In this document: piece by piece, positions 54,751 through 64,000 of the stretch | Layout: each line of letters starts with the position of its first letter | Position numbering within the stretch: the stretch's first letter is position 1 | Origin: Haladaptatus litoreus | Lineage (GTDB): Archaea > Halobacteriota > Halobacteria > Halobacteriales > Haladaptataceae | Assembly: GCF_900156425.1 (NCBI RefSeq) | Contig: NZ_FTNO01000003.1 | Location: forward strand, 186,001 to 250,000 | Length of the DNA stretch: 64,000 nt | Reading direction: 5' to 3' | Notes under the pieces: model-generated | The model's input: the letters and a program-made list of their open reading frames with translations, nothing else | Told to the model about the DNA's origin: nothing | Database searches by the model: none | Program-made: the position numbers and the translations under genes

Positions 54751-55457
54751 CAGTATTCGGTCCCTTTGCGGGCGCGCTGCCCATCGTCGATGGGATGTTT
54801 TTCCTTTCGGACGTTGGTGACGAGGTTCGCGTGGTCGTAGAGGTACTCCGGCTTCCGGTGTCCGCCTGTAAGAACCAACTCCAGATTATCGGACTTGGAT
54901 TCGACGAGATTGACGAGCGATTCTGGATCGATCAGCTCACGGTTCACCGCATAGAGAATTTCGTCCAGAATCAGCATGTGCACTCCATCATCGGGCGACC
55001 CGTCGGATGGAAGCGGTTCATCGAGCGACGCTTCACCTGCGGCGTAGACGAGTTCTTCAGCCCTGGCAAACCCAGCCTTCGCTTTGGCGACGTGTTCGTC
55101 GTCGTTCGATCCGTCAAAGAATCCATGCCAGCCGTAGTTCCCCGTGTTTTCGTAGGTAAATCCGGGACAGTGCTCGATGGCGTTGTACTCTCCACGGACA
55201 TCTTCGACGCTCGATGCGCCACCTTTCATGAACTGGAGCATATGAACGCGATACCCGTGTCCTGCGGCGCGAAAGCCCATCCCTAACGAAGCGGTGGTCT
55301 TTCCCTTCCCATCGCCCCACCAGAGTTGAACGAGGCCAAACTCGTCGGGAGCATCGGGTTCGATTGGTCGGGACGTCGGTGTCCGCCCCTTGCCGGGCGT
55401 TTGTTTCAGCTGTTCGGTGCGGTTCGTCTCGGTGGAATTGGAATCGTTTTCTGACAT
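54750..55457 (-). CDS. cobA: Cob(I)yrinic acid a,c-diamide adenosyltransferase CobA
   Basis: 235 aa. An acidic, Pro/Thr-rich N-terminal extension precedes [35 protein letters not shown] (P-loop), with [15 protein letters not shown] and [20 protein letters not shown]. It adenosylates the corrin cobalt. Placed between cbiA and cbiP, with 2 bp to cbiA. Confidence 0.94.
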   Translation of the reverse strand: MSENDSNSTETNRTEQLKQTPGKGRTPTSRPIEPDAPDEFGLVQLWWGDGKGKTTASLGMGFRAAGHGYRVHMLQFMKGGASSVEDVRGEYNAIEHCPGFTYENTGNYGWHGFFDGSNDDEHVAKAKAGFARAEELVYAAGEASLDEPLPSDGSPDDGVHMLILDEILYAVNRELIDPESLVNLVESKSDNLELVLTGGHRKPEYLYDHANLVTNVRKEKHPIDDGQRARKGTEY

Positions 55458-55459
55458 GG

Positions 55460-56758
55460 TTACAATGAATCGATAAAGGCGTCGAACACGCCACTCGCGG
55501 CGTGAGCGTGACAGTACGTGCCGACCGTTTCGAACTCCGTCAATCCGTCATGCTCCCCGTTGATGCCGGTCCCTCGTCTCACGTCGAAGGCGAAGGTGGC
55601 ATCGGACGCGACGTTCGCGCTCGAATAATGAAATTCGTGTCCTCGAATCGTCGTCGCGCTATCGATACCGAACGGCTTCGCGCGGGCACGAAGTTCGACG
55701 TGATCGAGTGCTTGGTATCGTTCGTGCATTCGAACGTCGGCAGGAAGTACTCCCGCCATCGAATACGTTCGCTCGTTCGTCGTGGTGAGTGATTCAGCCA
55801 ATACCATTAGACCGCCACACTCACCGAGAATCGGCAGTCCACCGCTCGCCCGGGCTGAAAGCGTCGAAAGCGACGGGCTGTTGGCGAGTTGTTCTGCATG
55901 CAGTTCCGGATAGCCGCCGGGGAGATAGACGCCATCGCAGTCGGGAAGGTCATCACCCATCGTTGGCGCAAACGTCACAACCTCGGTTCGGGCTCGAAGT
56001 CGTTCGATGACGGCAGGATAGACGAAGCGAAATGCTGTATCTTGAGCAACTGCAACACGGCGATTTCGAGCGGGATTCGGTTCCTGCGCCGGTAGGCTGG
56101 GAGGCTCACGAGCGATATCCAACAGCCGATTCGCACGAACGTGTACAGCGGCCTCATCGAGCGCGTCTGTATCCACTGGGCGTTCGTCACCCATCTGTAG
56201 TCCAAGGTGGCGGTCGGGAATTTCGAGACCGGATATCGGTGGGATTCGACCGAAATACTCTAACTTGTCCGGGAGCGCATCGCGGATTCCTCGCTCGTGA
56301 CGCCCGCCGTGGGCGTGTTGGGCGATGATACCGACGACGTCGATATCCTGACCCGCTCGTTCAGCATACTCTCTGAATCCGAGCGCAGTCGCGGCGACGC
56401 TCTCCATTCCGGCGCTGGCATCGACTACAAGCACGACCGGAAGGTCAAGGACATCCGCAACCCGTGCAGTGCTCGATTGGTTTCCATCGTAGAGTCCCAT
56501 CACGCCTTCGACGACACAAACGTCGCCGGTTCCACGGTCGTAATTTCGTCGCATTCCGTCTTCACCCTCAAGCCACGTGTCGAGCGTGCGAGAGGGTCGC
56601 CCCGCAATAGCGGCGTGATGACTCGGATCGATAAAATCCGGGCCTGCTTTTGCGGGTTGGACTGTCTGACCCATCGCTTCGAGAGCGCGAGTTACCGCGA
56701 GTGTTGCGACGGTTTTGCCGACACCTGACGCCGTTCCAGCGATGACGAATCCGTTCAT
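55460..56758 (-). CDS. cbiA: Cobyrinic acid a,c-diamide synthase CbiA
   Basis: 432 aa. P-loop FVIAGTASGVGKTVATLAVTRAL; DFIDPSHHAAIAGRPSRTLD; glutaminase Cys in PILGECGGLMVL; C-terminal His in VGTYCHAHAAS. It amidates the a and c groups of the corrin ring. First gene of the cbiA-cobA-cbiP operon, divergent from btuF. Confidence 0.95.
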   Translation of the reverse strand: MNGFVIAGTASGVGKTVATLAVTRALEAMGQTVQPAKAGPDFIDPSHHAAIAGRPSRTLDTWLEGEDGMRRNYDRGTGDVCVVEGVMGLYDGNQSSTARVADVLDLPVVLVVDASAGMESVAATALGFREYAERAGQDIDVVGIIAQHAHGGRHERGIRDALPDKLEYFGRIPPISGLEIPDRHLGLQMGDERPVDTDALDEAAVHVRANRLLDIAREPPSLPAQEPNPARNRRVAVAQDTAFRFVYPAVIERLRARTEVVTFAPTMGDDLPDCDGVYLPGGYPELHAEQLANSPSLSTLSARASGGLPILGECGGLMVLAESLTTTNERTYSMAGVLPADVRMHERYQALDHVELRARAKPFGIDSATTIRGHEFHYSSANVASDATFAFDVRRGTGINGEHDGLTEFETVGTYCHAHAASGVFDAFIDSL

Positions 56759-56927
56759 TTTTCGGGGAGAGTGATGTGGGGAGCTGCCGTTGTGGATGCG
56801 AACAACGAATTTTTACCTGTCGTTCGAATCGATTGAGCGTCCGCAAACTGACTAGCGACGTGCCCAACATATGAAAGTGAGTTTGTGTTAGGTAAATATT
56901 TATTGTATACGTCCAAAGGGTAGTCAC

Positions 56928-58016
56928 ATGCGACAGAGGATACTCCTCGTCAGTCTATTGCTTGTAGCAACGTTCGCTGTTCCACCGACAGCGACCGCAT
57001 CAGCAACCCAACAATCGAACTGTTCGTTTCCAGTTTCAAAAGTGGATGCGACCGGGACCAGCGTAACGCTCGATGAAGAACCACAACGCGTCGTCACGCT
57101 CTCGCCGAGCGCTGCACAGATCATGTGGGAGATCGGTGCAAAAGACAAGGTAGTCGGTGTGACCCAGTACGCAAGCTACCTAGATGGTGCGAATGAAAAG
57201 ACGAACGTCTCCGGTACAGGGGAGTCGTTCGCCAACATCGAAAAGGTAGTTTCGCTCGAACCAGATCTCGTTCTCGCTCCGAACTCCGTCTCGAAGGAGA
57301 CGGTCAAAAAGCTCCGCGATGCTGGATTGACGGTCTACTACTATCGGCATGCAGCCTCTCTTGAGGACGTGTACCGGGACACTACCGTCACTGGCACCCT
57401 CGTCGGTGAGTGTAGCGGAGCGGGGAAAACCGTCTCGTGGATGAAAGACCGCATCGGAACGGTCCAGCAGGCGGTCAACGGAGAGCAACGTCCGGACGCA
57501 CTCTACCTTTTCTACGGATATACGTCCGGTGAAGGGACGTTCATCAACCAGATCATCCAAACCGCAGGTGGAAACAACGTCGCGGCCGAGGTAGGAATCT
57601 CCGATTACCAACAGATCAGCAAGGAAGTCGTCGTAAAGCAGGATCCCGATTGGATTATCCTCAACAACCAAGACCCATCCGTTCCGGACGAAGCTGGATA
57701 CCGGAACCTCTCCGCTGTACAGGAGAACCGAACCATTGAGATTCCCATCGAGTACATGAACCAACCCGCACCGCGGATGGTGTATGCGGTCACGAACCTC
57801 ACGAAACGGTTCTATCCGGATGCATACGCGGCGGCGAACTCGTCCATCACAGACACTACGACTGCTACGTCGGAAACCACCACGAAGACGGCGAGCGCCC
57901 CTGCCGAAAGCGAAGAAACGATGACGACCGAATCGAACGGACAACCGGGATTCGGTGTGACCAGCGTTGTCGTCGCGATGCTCGGAACACTGCTCTTCGT
58001 CCGACGGTGGCAATGA
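56928..58016 (+). CDS. btuF: BtuF-like corrinoid-binding protein with PGF-CTERM anchor
   Basis: 362 aa. An N-terminal Sec signal (ILLVSLLLVATFAVPPTATA) precedes a periplasmic-binding domain (ILxSPSAAQ-type RVVTLSPSAAQIMWEIGAKDKVVGVTQYAS, NIEKVVSLEPDLVLAPN). A Thr/Ser-rich stalk follows, then a C-terminal GQPGFGVTSVVVAMLGTLLF tail, a PGF-CTERM sorting signal. It would deliver cobalamin or cobinamide to a BtuCD transporter that is not in this window. AT-rich promoter (about 56897-56912). Confidence 0.92.
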   Translation: MRQRILLVSLLLVATFAVPPTATASATQQSNCSFPVSKVDATGTSVTLDEEPQRVVTLSPSAAQIMWEIGAKDKVVGVTQYASYLDGANEKTNVSGTGESFANIEKVVSLEPDLVLAPNSVSKETVKKLRDAGLTVYYYRHAASLEDVYRDTTVTGTLVGECSGAGKTVSWMKDRIGTVQQAVNGEQRPDALYLFYGYTSGEGTFINQIIQTAGGNNVAAEVGISDYQQISKEVVVKQDPDWIILNNQDPSVPDEAGYRNLSAVQENRTIEIPIEYMNQPAPRMVYAVTNLTKRFYPDAYAAANSSITDTTTATSETTTKTASAPAESEETMTTESNGQPGFGVTSVVVAMLGTLLFVRRWQ

Positions 58017-58043
58017 GAGAAATCCAGTACCGATAGTCGATTT

Positions 58044-58751
58044 TCAGGGACGAAACGTTTCAGATTGAACCGTCGTCGTGACGCCATATTCGGCTTCCTC
58101 GACTGACGACGGAATCGTTCGTGTCGCGTAGCGCGAGCGCAGGCTTGCTTGGACGGCATCGCGGACGCACGCTCTCGCTGCTGCCCCGATCGATGTCCCG
58201 CTTCCAGCAAAGGTCTCCTCCTCTCCAGACGGGTCACACGCAGCGATAACCGCGTCCGTCGTCGTGCCGGGAAACCCCGTCTCGGCGAGCAAGGTCGCAG
58301 TTTTCGCTTCGACCGCAACCGACAGCAGCGTCGCGAGACTCCCGTCGTCGAGGGCGTGGGACGTTCCCAGAATAATGTTCACGGTGCCAACATTCGGGCC
58401 CTCGTCCACTGCATCAGCGAGGGACTCTGTTCCGATATTCGAGTCGATAGGAAGCGCCGCAGGATTCGAGATACCGGCAGTGACGACAGCTTCGACCGAG
58501 CCACATCGTGCCCCCCGAGCGTGTCGAAGGTCGACGCCAGTGAGGAGTGTCGGGCCGGAACGGTCGAACCGCGCCTCTGTCCGGCGTTCGTCGATGTAGG
58601 CATCCAAATCCGTTCGCTCGAACCCCTCCGGAACAGAGATGTTGTAGGCGGCGTTCGCATCAGTGAAACCACCGCTCCATCCGCTACTGAGCCATCTGGT
58701 TTCGGGGCGAGCGAGTCGAAGCACGGCATTCCGAACAGTCGTCTCAAACAT
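58044..58751 (-). CDS. cbiZ: Adenosylcobinamide amidohydrolase CbiZ
   Basis: About 235 aa from ATG 58751 ([17 protein letters not shown]). The family blocks are WLSSGWSGGFTDANAAYNISVPEGF, GPTLLTGVDLRHARGARCGSVEAVVTAGISNPA and TVNIILGTSHALDDGSLATLLSVAVEAKTATLLA. CbiZ cleaves the aminopropanol chain of salvaged adenosylcobinamide to give cobyric acid for reuse. Last gene of the seven-gene run; overlaps cobD by 8 nt. Confidence 0.93.
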   Translation of the reverse strand: MFETTVRNAVLRLARPETRWLSSGWSGGFTDANAAYNISVPEGFERTDLDAYIDERRTEARFDRSGPTLLTGVDLRHARGARCGSVEAVVTAGISNPAALPIDSNIGTESLADAVDEGPNVGTVNIILGTSHALDDGSLATLLSVAVEAKTATLLAETGFPGTTTDAVIAACDPSGEEETFAGSGTSIGAAARACVRDAVQASLRSRYATRTIPSSVEEAEYGVTTTVQSETFRP

Positions 58752-59754
58752 CGTCGAGTACGTCCACCAGTCGGTCGTTTTCGTCCGGCAAGCGCACCGC
58801 CACTCGAATGTGTGAGTCGAGGCCACGGAACGTTGTTGCATCGCGGACGGCGACACCTTGCTTGCGGGCAGCCCGAACGATTTCATTGGGGTCGCGCCCA
58901 CCTACGTCCAGCAACAGGAACGGGGCGTCTGAGGGATAGACATCGAACGAACCGGCGAGCATTTCGCGCATTCTGCTGCGTTCGTGTTGAATGCGCTCAC
59001 GGGTTTCGGTGATAAACTCGGTGCGCCCCATACTGTACGTCCCAACGGCAGTAGCAGGAGTGCCGACCGTCCACGGACGACGGGCAATCTCGAGTCGATT
59101 TTTGACGGAACCTGTCGCAACCGCGAATCCGGCACGCAACCCCGGCAAACCGAACAACTTCGTCAATGAGCGAGCAACGACGACACCCGAGCGACCCGCC
59201 ATCGACTCCTGTTCGGTAAAGCCAAGAAACGCTTCGTCGATGAGCAGTAGCGTTCCAACATCCCGACATCGATCCGCGTAGCGCCGGAGTTCGTCGGCGT
59301 CGTAGACATCTCCGGTCGGGTTGTTCGGATTGCAGATAATGACAAGAGCGTAGTCGGTCGGATCCGTTTCGAGAATGCTGTCGTGGGAAACGAACTCGGG
59401 AGTTGCACCTTGGAGGCGTACTTCGCGATGATACTCGCCGAAACTGGGGAACGGAACGAGTACCGAATCGTCCGCCGAAACCGACGTTTCGATGGTCAGG
59501 CGAATCGCAGCGAGACCACCGGGTGTCGGAACTACCTCCTCGGGTGTACAGCCAACGTAGTCGGCTGCCGCCGCCCGATACTCGGGGTAGTCGTCCGATG
59601 GATACGTTCCGGAGAGTTTCAGTGCGTCACGATACACGGCTTCCACACCGGGGGGAATTCGCGGGTTGATATTGGCACTGAAATCGAGCACATCCGGGTC
59701 GTCAGAACTCCCGTGGGGAACGCGTTCGACGGTGTTGATGGTGTCACGGTCCAT
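58744..59754 (-). CDS. cobD: L-threonine-O-3-phosphate decarboxylase CobD
   Basis: 336 aa from ATG 59754 (an in-frame ATG 6 nt upstream is also possible). PLP fold: [69 protein letters not shown] and the PLP Lys in [22 protein letters not shown]. It makes aminopropanol phosphate, the cobalamin linker. An annotation-length extension upstream would run through cobT and is rejected. Confidence 0.93.
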   Translation of the reverse strand: MDRDTINTVERVPHGSSDDPDVLDFSANINPRIPPGVEAVYRDALKLSGTYPSDDYPEYRAAAADYVGCTPEEVVPTPGGLAAIRLTIETSVSADDSVLVPFPSFGEYHREVRLQGATPEFVSHDSILETDPTDYALVIICNPNNPTGDVYDADELRRYADRCRDVGTLLLIDEAFLGFTEQESMAGRSGVVVARSLTKLFGLPGLRAGFAVATGSVKNRLEIARRPWTVGTPATAVGTYSMGRTEFITETRERIQHERSRMREMLAGSFDVYPSDAPFLLLDVGGRDPNEIVRAARKQGVAVRDATTFRGLDSHIRVAVRLPDENDRLVDVLDDV

Positions 59755-60745
59755 CTGCATCACCGTGGAGCCGGTCGTACACTTCGACAACGTTGTCTCG
59801 GAGCGAATCCATATCGACAGCCGCCCGGTCAGCGAGCGCGAGCGCACCACCCATTCCAACGCCTTCTTTGCCTTCCCCTTCCACGTACCGCTGCATCGAA
59901 ACGTGGTCGTTCTCGTTGAATTCCGGATCAGTGACTTCGAGGTCGAGATCAAGCCTGTCACACGCTCGGGTGAGTGTGACCGTCTCGTCGTTGGCGACGA
60001 ACGATGTTGTCGCCAATCCAAGCGGGTCATCGATTCCGGCATGGCGAACGAGCGCCGCTGCCGCAAGCATTTGCGTTCCACCAGCGAGGGTTACATCAGT
60101 TCCAGATTCGAGGGCACCGACAGTGAATCCCGCCACTGTGGCGAGGACAGGGTCACCCATGCTGTTCACCGCGAAGACAGGGTCACCGGCTGCGTCTCCC
60201 CGACTGAGGTCGCTTGCGGCTAGTGCCTCCGAGACGACGTTTCGTTTGAGGCGAAGTGGGTTGTCCGGAAGCGATGACGAAACGGTGATATCCTCGTCCA
60301 ATGCCGTGAGAACCCCCAAGGCAGTCGTTGTTCCACCGGGAATCGTCTCGCCGATCATGACTGAATCGTCAGGGAGTGCCGCGCCAAATCGTCGTGCTTC
60401 CTCATAGATCTCTCGTGCACGTGGAACCGGCTCGGTCTCTCGAACGTCTTCGCCTCCTCGTGCACCGACCGAAACCGTCGGCGTACTCGTCGGGCGTATC
60501 AATCCGGCATCGATGACCGTCAGCTCGAAATCGAGTTGCTCCCGAACGGCTCGCGTTATGACGGCAGGTGTCGGACAGCCGCTCGGACTGACCGGTACGA
60601 TCGGTGCCCGAACCGGCCGTCCGTATTCGACGATTTCGACGTCCGCACTCGGCGTATGTGCCATTAAGTCCGGAGCTGCACCAGCGGCACTTATCCCGTC
60701 GATTTGGGCAGTACGCGTCGTTCCCGCGGCGAGAACGAATCTCAT
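59744..60745 (-). CDS. cobT: CobT-like nicotinate-nucleotide phosphoribosyltransferase family protein
   Basis: 333 aa of the archaeal CobT-related family. Blocks include [71 protein letters not shown] and [14 protein letters not shown]. It would activate the lower ligand base (alpha-ribazole phosphate formation), or a nucleobase alternative. It overlaps both neighbours. Confidence 0.87.
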   Translation of the reverse strand: MRFVLAAGTTRTAQIDGISAAGAAPDLMAHTPSADVEIVEYGRPVRAPIVPVSPSGCPTPAVITRAVREQLDFELTVIDAGLIRPTSTPTVSVGARGGEDVRETEPVPRAREIYEEARRFGAALPDDSVMIGETIPGGTTTALGVLTALDEDITVSSSLPDNPLRLKRNVVSEALAASDLSRGDAAGDPVFAVNSMGDPVLATVAGFTVGALESGTDVTLAGGTQMLAAAALVRHAGIDDPLGLATTSFVANDETVTLTRACDRLDLDLEVTDPEFNENDHVSMQRYVEGEGKEGVGMGGALALADRAAVDMDSLRDNVVEVYDRLHGDADGP

Positions 60746-61302
60746 ATGAATGCCTCCGCCACGGCCGCGTCGGTCTGTCGGTTCACGTTGACAGCGAGAC
60801 GTGCATCGTAAGTAATATACGTGGTTTCAACATCGCCGTCGCCCACGATGTTGAGTCCGGTCGGAGCAAGTTCCCGTCCATCGTGTTCGAACGTCGTGTC
60901 GGTTCCTACTCCCAACTGCTGCTTGAGGGCGACGGGTGCACAGACCGTGAGCGAACCGCGGTCGTGTACGGAAAGGACACGGTCGAGACACTCTCCGGCG
61001 AGGAGTGGGAGGTCAGACACAACGGTGAGAATCGGTAATTCGACGCGTTCGAGTGCGTACGAGAGATCTTCGACGTACCCGTCTCCGGGCGCGGCGATAA
61101 TGGATAGCGAGCGAGAGTCGAGATAACGCTGCGTTTCCGGAGTGTGCGGAGAGACGACTGCATGAACAGCATCGATTCGGCTCTCGGCGAGGGCGGTGTA
61201 GATACGGTCTACCATTGGGGTGCCGTCGATTTCGAACATCGGCTTCTCGATGGATGCGTCGAGCCGTGTTCCTTTGCCCCCACACATCAAAAGAGCGTCC
61301 AC
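60742..61302 (-). CDS. cobY: GTP:adenosylcobinamide-phosphate guanylyltransferase CobY
   Basis: 186 aa. N-terminal nucleotidyltransferase motif [26 protein letters not shown], then [18 protein letters not shown]. This is the archaeal CobY, unrelated to bacterial CobU. It forms adenosylcobinamide-GDP for CobS. It overlaps cobT by 4 nt and cobS by 16 nt. Confidence 0.94.
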   Translation of the reverse strand: MDALLMCGGKGTRLDASIEKPMFEIDGTPMVDRIYTALAESRIDAVHAVVSPHTPETQRYLDSRSLSIIAAPGDGYVEDLSYALERVELPILTVVSDLPLLAGECLDRVLSVHDRGSLTVCAPVALKQQLGVGTDTTFEHDGRELAPTGLNIVGDGDVETTYITYDARLAVNVNRQTDAAVAEAFI

Positions 61303-62027
61303 ATGACCACCCCCACGTGAAGCGCAACCAATCGGGAGAGTTCGTTAGTAGCCCCGAACACGTCGCCGCTGACGCCGCCGAGCCACGACCGTGCCCACTG
61401 ACCGACGACGGCAGTGGTGAGCAAACTGGTACCTATCATTGCGATACCTACCAGTGGAGACCACGAAAGAGCTAGTGTTGGAACCGAGACGACGACCGCG
61501 AGGACGAATCCTCGTGGAGTCTGGTCGATGAGTTGTGAACCCAGTCCCTCGTGTGCAGACGACCCGAACGCTGCCAATCCCGCCATTCCGAGTTTCGAGC
61601 TCACCTCTGCGGTGACTACGATGGCGACAATGGCTTCGAGCGGAAGCGCGACCAACCCGACCGCGGCAAGCGCAAGTCCAACAACGAGAAGGGCAACGGC
61701 GAGAAGGGCACCGACGCCAACGTCCGTATCTTTCATTACGGTGCGACGTTTTTCCGCCCCGTGTACCGCGGCCGCATCGCCGAGGTCGGCCAGCCCGTCG
61801 ACGTGATTGATGCCTGTGACCCCATACACAGTCGCGAGGAACAATGTGGCATCGACAGGCGTAGGAAGGGGAAACAAGAGTGGAATGGCGAGAAACACAC
61901 CGATAACGTATCCCGCTAAGGGAAATGCGACCGAACTGCGTCGAAACGCTTCCCACGCACTTTCGTCGTGTCCTACTGGAAGCCGACTCAAAAATCCGAG
62001 CGCACCACGAACCGCCGTCAGAACCAC
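61287..62027 (-). CDS. cobS: Adenosylcobinamide-GDP ribazoletransferase CobS
   Basis: A 246-aa polytopic membrane protein from a GTG at 62027. Key blocks are VRGALGFLSRLPVG, AFPLAGYVIGVFLAIPLLF, the Asp-rich NHVDGLADLGDAAAVHG and KRRTVMKDTDVGVGALLAVAL. It joins the nucleotide loop to cobinamide-GDP. It overlaps cbiB and cobY. Confidence 0.93.
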   Translation of the reverse strand: MVLTAVRGALGFLSRLPVGHDESAWEAFRRSSVAFPLAGYVIGVFLAIPLLFPLPTPVDATLFLATVYGVTGINHVDGLADLGDAAAVHGAEKRRTVMKDTDVGVGALLAVALLVVGLALAAVGLVALPLEAIVAIVVTAEVSSKLGMAGLAAFGSSAHEGLGSQLIDQTPRGFVLAVVVSVPTLALSWSPLVGIAMIGTSLLTTAVVGQWARSWLGGVSGDVFGATNELSRLVALHVGVVMWTLF

Positions 62028-62929
62028 GCGAACACCCCCGCGATGACGTACGTGAGAAGGCTCGCCCGCCGAACGACACTCACTCCCTGTCTCACATCAG
62101 CAGCGGTCGGAAGTTGTGCGCGGGGATTGAGCGTATAAACGCCCGGCTTTTCGAAACGGGTGTCGAGTGCCGCGGCAAGGGTCGCCATCGGCCACCCGGA
62201 GTTCGGCGACGGGGGTTCGTGGGCCCACGAACGAGCATCCGAAAGAAAACCAGTTCCGAGACTGGCCACCGCGATGAATACGGCGCTGAGTCGTGCTGGA
62301 ATCCACATCACCGCATCGTCGAGTCGCGCGCTCGCCCAACCGACAGGTTTCGAACGGTAGCCCAACATGGAGTCGAGCGTGTTGACTGCCTTTACCCACG
62401 TCGCCGCAGCAGCGGCCAGTGGAAGTGAAATGGGTGCACAGATGGCGAAGGCGAACAGAGACGCCACGAGGCCATCGGCCAAATTCTCAGAGAGGCTTTC
62501 AGCAACTGCGCTTCGAACTTCTCCCGGTGAGAGTGACGATGCGTCGCGCCCTGCAAGCGCTCGGACCTCCTTCCGAGCAGTCTCGATATTCGTCTCGGTC
62601 AATTCCGACACGTCGGTCGCGGTTTCGAGAAGCATCCGCATGCTCGTCGTCGTGAACAGTACGATGCCAGCGAGAACGGCCGCAACGAGGGGATGCACTA
62701 CGATGGCTATCTGAACGAGGACACCGACGCCGATGGCAGCTATTGCGGGCAGCCCCAATGCGATTAGGAGGCCGATCTGTCGAGGGGCCGACCACTCGCG
62801 GTCAGTCACAGCAATAACTTTCCCGAACCAGACCACGGGATGAGCCCGCGTCGGTGGTTCCATGAAAAACCAATCTAACAAGAACGCAATCGCGACCGCG
62901 AGGACGCCATAGAGAGTCATTCGGGGCAC
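62018..62929 (-). CDS. cbiB: Adenosylcobinamide-phosphate synthase CbiB
   Basis: A 303-aa membrane protein. FLLDWFFMEPPTRAHPVVWFGKVI, REVRALAGRDASSLSPGEVRSAVAESLSENLADGLVA and WVKAVNTLDSMLGYRSKPVGWASARLDD are CbiB signatures. It attaches aminopropanol phosphate to cobyric acid. ATG at 62929 or 62920; overlaps the HAD gene. Confidence 0.94.
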   Translation of the reverse strand: MPRMTLYGVLAVAIAFLLDWFFMEPPTRAHPVVWFGKVIAVTDREWSAPRQIGLLIALGLPAIAAIGVGVLVQIAIVVHPLVAAVLAGIVLFTTTSMRMLLETATDVSELTETNIETARKEVRALAGRDASSLSPGEVRSAVAESLSENLADGLVASLFAFAICAPISLPLAAAAATWVKAVNTLDSMLGYRSKPVGWASARLDDAVMWIPARLSAVFIAVASLGTGFLSDARSWAHEPPSPNSGWPMATLAAALDTRFEKPGVYTLNPRAQLPTAADVRQGVSVVRRASLLTYVIAGVFAWF

Positions 62930-63540
62930 TCCATTTCCACCGAAATGTCGCTCAGCGTGACGTCGTCGAGTAGAATCGCGGTGGCTCCCGCGTCGGTTGC
63001 TCCTCCATCCGTTTCTGGATCGTCACCGATGTGAGTGAGGTCGGAAAGTGGAACCCCGAGACGAACAGAGATTTCGCGAAACGCACGTGCATCCGGTTTC
63101 CGCCATCCACACTCGACGCTACTGACGACCGAATCGAAAACGTCCGGGTTAAGATTGGACTGAGAGAGGGTATGTTGGACGAGTCCCGGGACGCTACAGT
63201 TCGAGAGAATTCCGATTGGTTCACATTTTTTTGCGACGGTAACAGCGGCTTGTGCCCCTTCTCGTGTGCAAATCGGTGCTTTGAACGCATCAAGGAGTGC
63301 TGCTCGAACGACCGAACGTGAGACGTCTCTGTCACGACTCTCCAGTCCCGCTTTCACGTGGTCGACGAGCGAGAGTTCTGCACCCGGGGGGACATCGAGA
63401 TGAGGTGTTGTATAGACATGCTTCCAGTTAGACGGGACGGAAACATCTCGCTCGGAGAGTGCAGTCGCAACAGCCCGTGCAGGGTCATCTGGCGGTGCGA
63501 CTTCGACGAGCGTCCCGAAGAGGTCGAACGAAACTGCCAC
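62917..63540 (-). CDS. HAD-family phosphatase coupled to cbiB
   Basis: 207 aa from a GTG at 63540 (VAVSFDLFGTLVEV). Motif I is FDLFGTLVE, motif II ILSNCS, motif III Lys in WRKPDARAF, motif IV THIGDDPETDGGATDAGA. The DLFGT form resembles haloacid dehalogenase-like phosphatases. Its coding end overlaps the cbiB start, so it is the first gene of the B12 run. CobS yields adenosylcobalamin-5'-phosphate if the ribazole is phosphorylated, and no CobC/CobZ phosphatase is seen here, so this enzyme is a candidate substitute; a housekeeping phosphatase is the alternative. Confidence 0.83.
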   Translation of the reverse strand: MAVSFDLFGTLVEVAPPDDPARAVATALSERDVSVPSNWKHVYTTPHLDVPPGAELSLVDHVKAGLESRDRDVSRSVVRAALLDAFKAPICTREGAQAAVTVAKKCEPIGILSNCSVPGLVQHTLSQSNLNPDVFDSVVSSVECGWRKPDARAFREISVRLGVPLSDLTHIGDDPETDGGATDAGATAILLDDVTLSDISVEMECPE

Positions 63541-63723
63541 AACTGCACGATATGTAGACCATCTATTTGAATGCGGAGGAACTCCCGTGTCTAAAGGCGC
63601 CTCGATCGGTTGTCCCCGGCGCCGATTTGCAGAGAGTCGCCACGATGACCGTACTGCGTGGCGAGCCGAGATAATCACGGATTTTATTAGCGACGCATCG
63701 AAGCGAGTAAGGGGTGATTGGTC

Positions 63724-64000
63724 GTGACGTTGTATCCGGATCCGTATCCCGGACACCTTCGGGAACGTACCGGACTTGAACCACGAAAGCTCGCCCCGTA
63801 TGTCGATGGATTCCTCGTGCCGCTCTGCAGTATCAGTTACGAAACGACCTACTGGGTTGAATCATTAGCTCGGGGTTCGCGACTGAGCTCGAGAGTGTGA
63901 ACGTCCCGATCATAATCCAGTTGTCAGGATCTAAAGCCGAAGTGAATCGGCTCGTCGACGTGACACGGCAGGTCGAACCGTACGCGGATGCTATTATTTT
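63724..64000 (+). pseudogene. Unidentified gene start with apparent frameshift, cut by window end
   Basis: From a GTG at 63724 the frame reads VTLYPDPYPGHLRERTGLEP then APYVDGFLVPLCSISYETTY and WVESLARG, then runs into stop after GSRLSSRV. If one base is restored in the ggggtt run near 63871, the reading continues FATELESVNVPIIIQLSGSK and EVNRLVDVTRQVEPYADAII to the edge. The strand-helix pattern suggests a TIM-barrel-like protein. I do not recognise the family. Either a true frameshift or a sequence error. Confidence 0.55.

Noticed and set aside
56759..56927. Possible cobalamin riboswitch between cbiA and btuF
   Set aside because: No B12-box-like conserved core or folding pattern could be seen; the region looks like an ordinary divergent promoter.
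1..64000. tRNA, rRNA or CRISPR array
   Set aside because: No cloverleaf-like segments, rRNA core sequences or regularly spaced direct repeats were seen; TTCGAATCC-like strings fall inside coding regions.

Overview
The window comes from a haloarchaeon (order Halobacteria). Predicted proteins are very acidic, GC is high with GC-rich third codon positions, and exported proteins carry twin-arginine (Tat) signals, most with a lipobox. There is a PGF-CTERM anchored binding protein, HTH_10 (Bat-like) and TrmB regulators, an amphi-Trp protein, the archaeal CobY guanylyltransferase, an archaeal proteasome alpha subunit and TATA-type promoters close to start codons. I cannot assign a genus from the sequence alone.

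Region A (1-12.8 kb, with a likely outlier at 15.4-17.0 kb) is the most striking part. An archaeon that should have no murein carries what looks like a bacterial muropeptide-salvage set: AnmK (anhydro-MurNAc kinase), a HAD phosphatase, a beta-lactamase-fold serine hydrolase (AmiE-like candidate), NamZ (DUF1343 exo-muramidase), NagZ (GH3), a creatininase-family amidohydrolase, a GNAT, an SDR, an unassigned TIM-barrel-like protein, a Tat-exported GH18 chitinase and an IclR regulator. An N-acyl-D-amino-acid deacylase lies about 2.6 kb downstream. A Tat lipoprotein cut by the left edge may be the uptake binding protein. The intracellular enzymes have no signal peptide, so the inferred scheme is import of bacterial wall fragments or chitin-derived sugars followed by cytoplasmic breakdown.

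Region B (12.9-18.4 kb) is a partly decayed segment. It holds frameshifted coding remnants, an unknown gene divergent from a small winged-helix regulator with a clear palindromic operator, a truncated Doc toxin and a CPBP membrane protease.

Region C (18.6-35 kb) is an oligosaccharide-utilisation locus: GH36 alpha-galactosidase, glycogen-debranching-type enzyme, sugar ABC transporter (binding protein, two permeases, ATPase), TrmB regulator, a YdjM-like and a DUF624-like membrane protein, a large six-hairpin glycosidase, a DMT permease and an AGE-family epimerase. The same TACTAC/GTAGTA palindrome occurs in three intergenic regions and links these genes into one probable TrmB regulon. A decayed second copy of geranylgeranylglyceryl phosphate synthase sits between the glycosidase and the permease.

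Region D (35-53 kb) is a mosaic and visibly AT-richer in places: DUF2243 membrane protein, stand-alone proteasome alpha subunit, AI-2E transporter, a graveyard of broken genes (SprT-like, SWIM zinc finger fused to an amidase C-terminus), an FrdA/NadB-like flavoprotein, an HTH_10 regulator, an aminotransferase, a complete polyamine-type ABC transporter, an amphi-Trp protein, an IS remnant, UvdE, a 226-bp hairpin-rich repeat element, a DHFR/RibD-like reductase and an MFS transporter.

Region E (53.2-63.6 kb) is a cobalamin (B12) late-synthesis and salvage locus: cbiP-cobA-cbiA, a BtuF-type corrinoid-binding protein, and an overlapping seven-gene run HAD-cbiB-cobS-cobY-cobT-cobD-cbiZ. The right edge starts an unidentified gene that carries an apparent frameshift.
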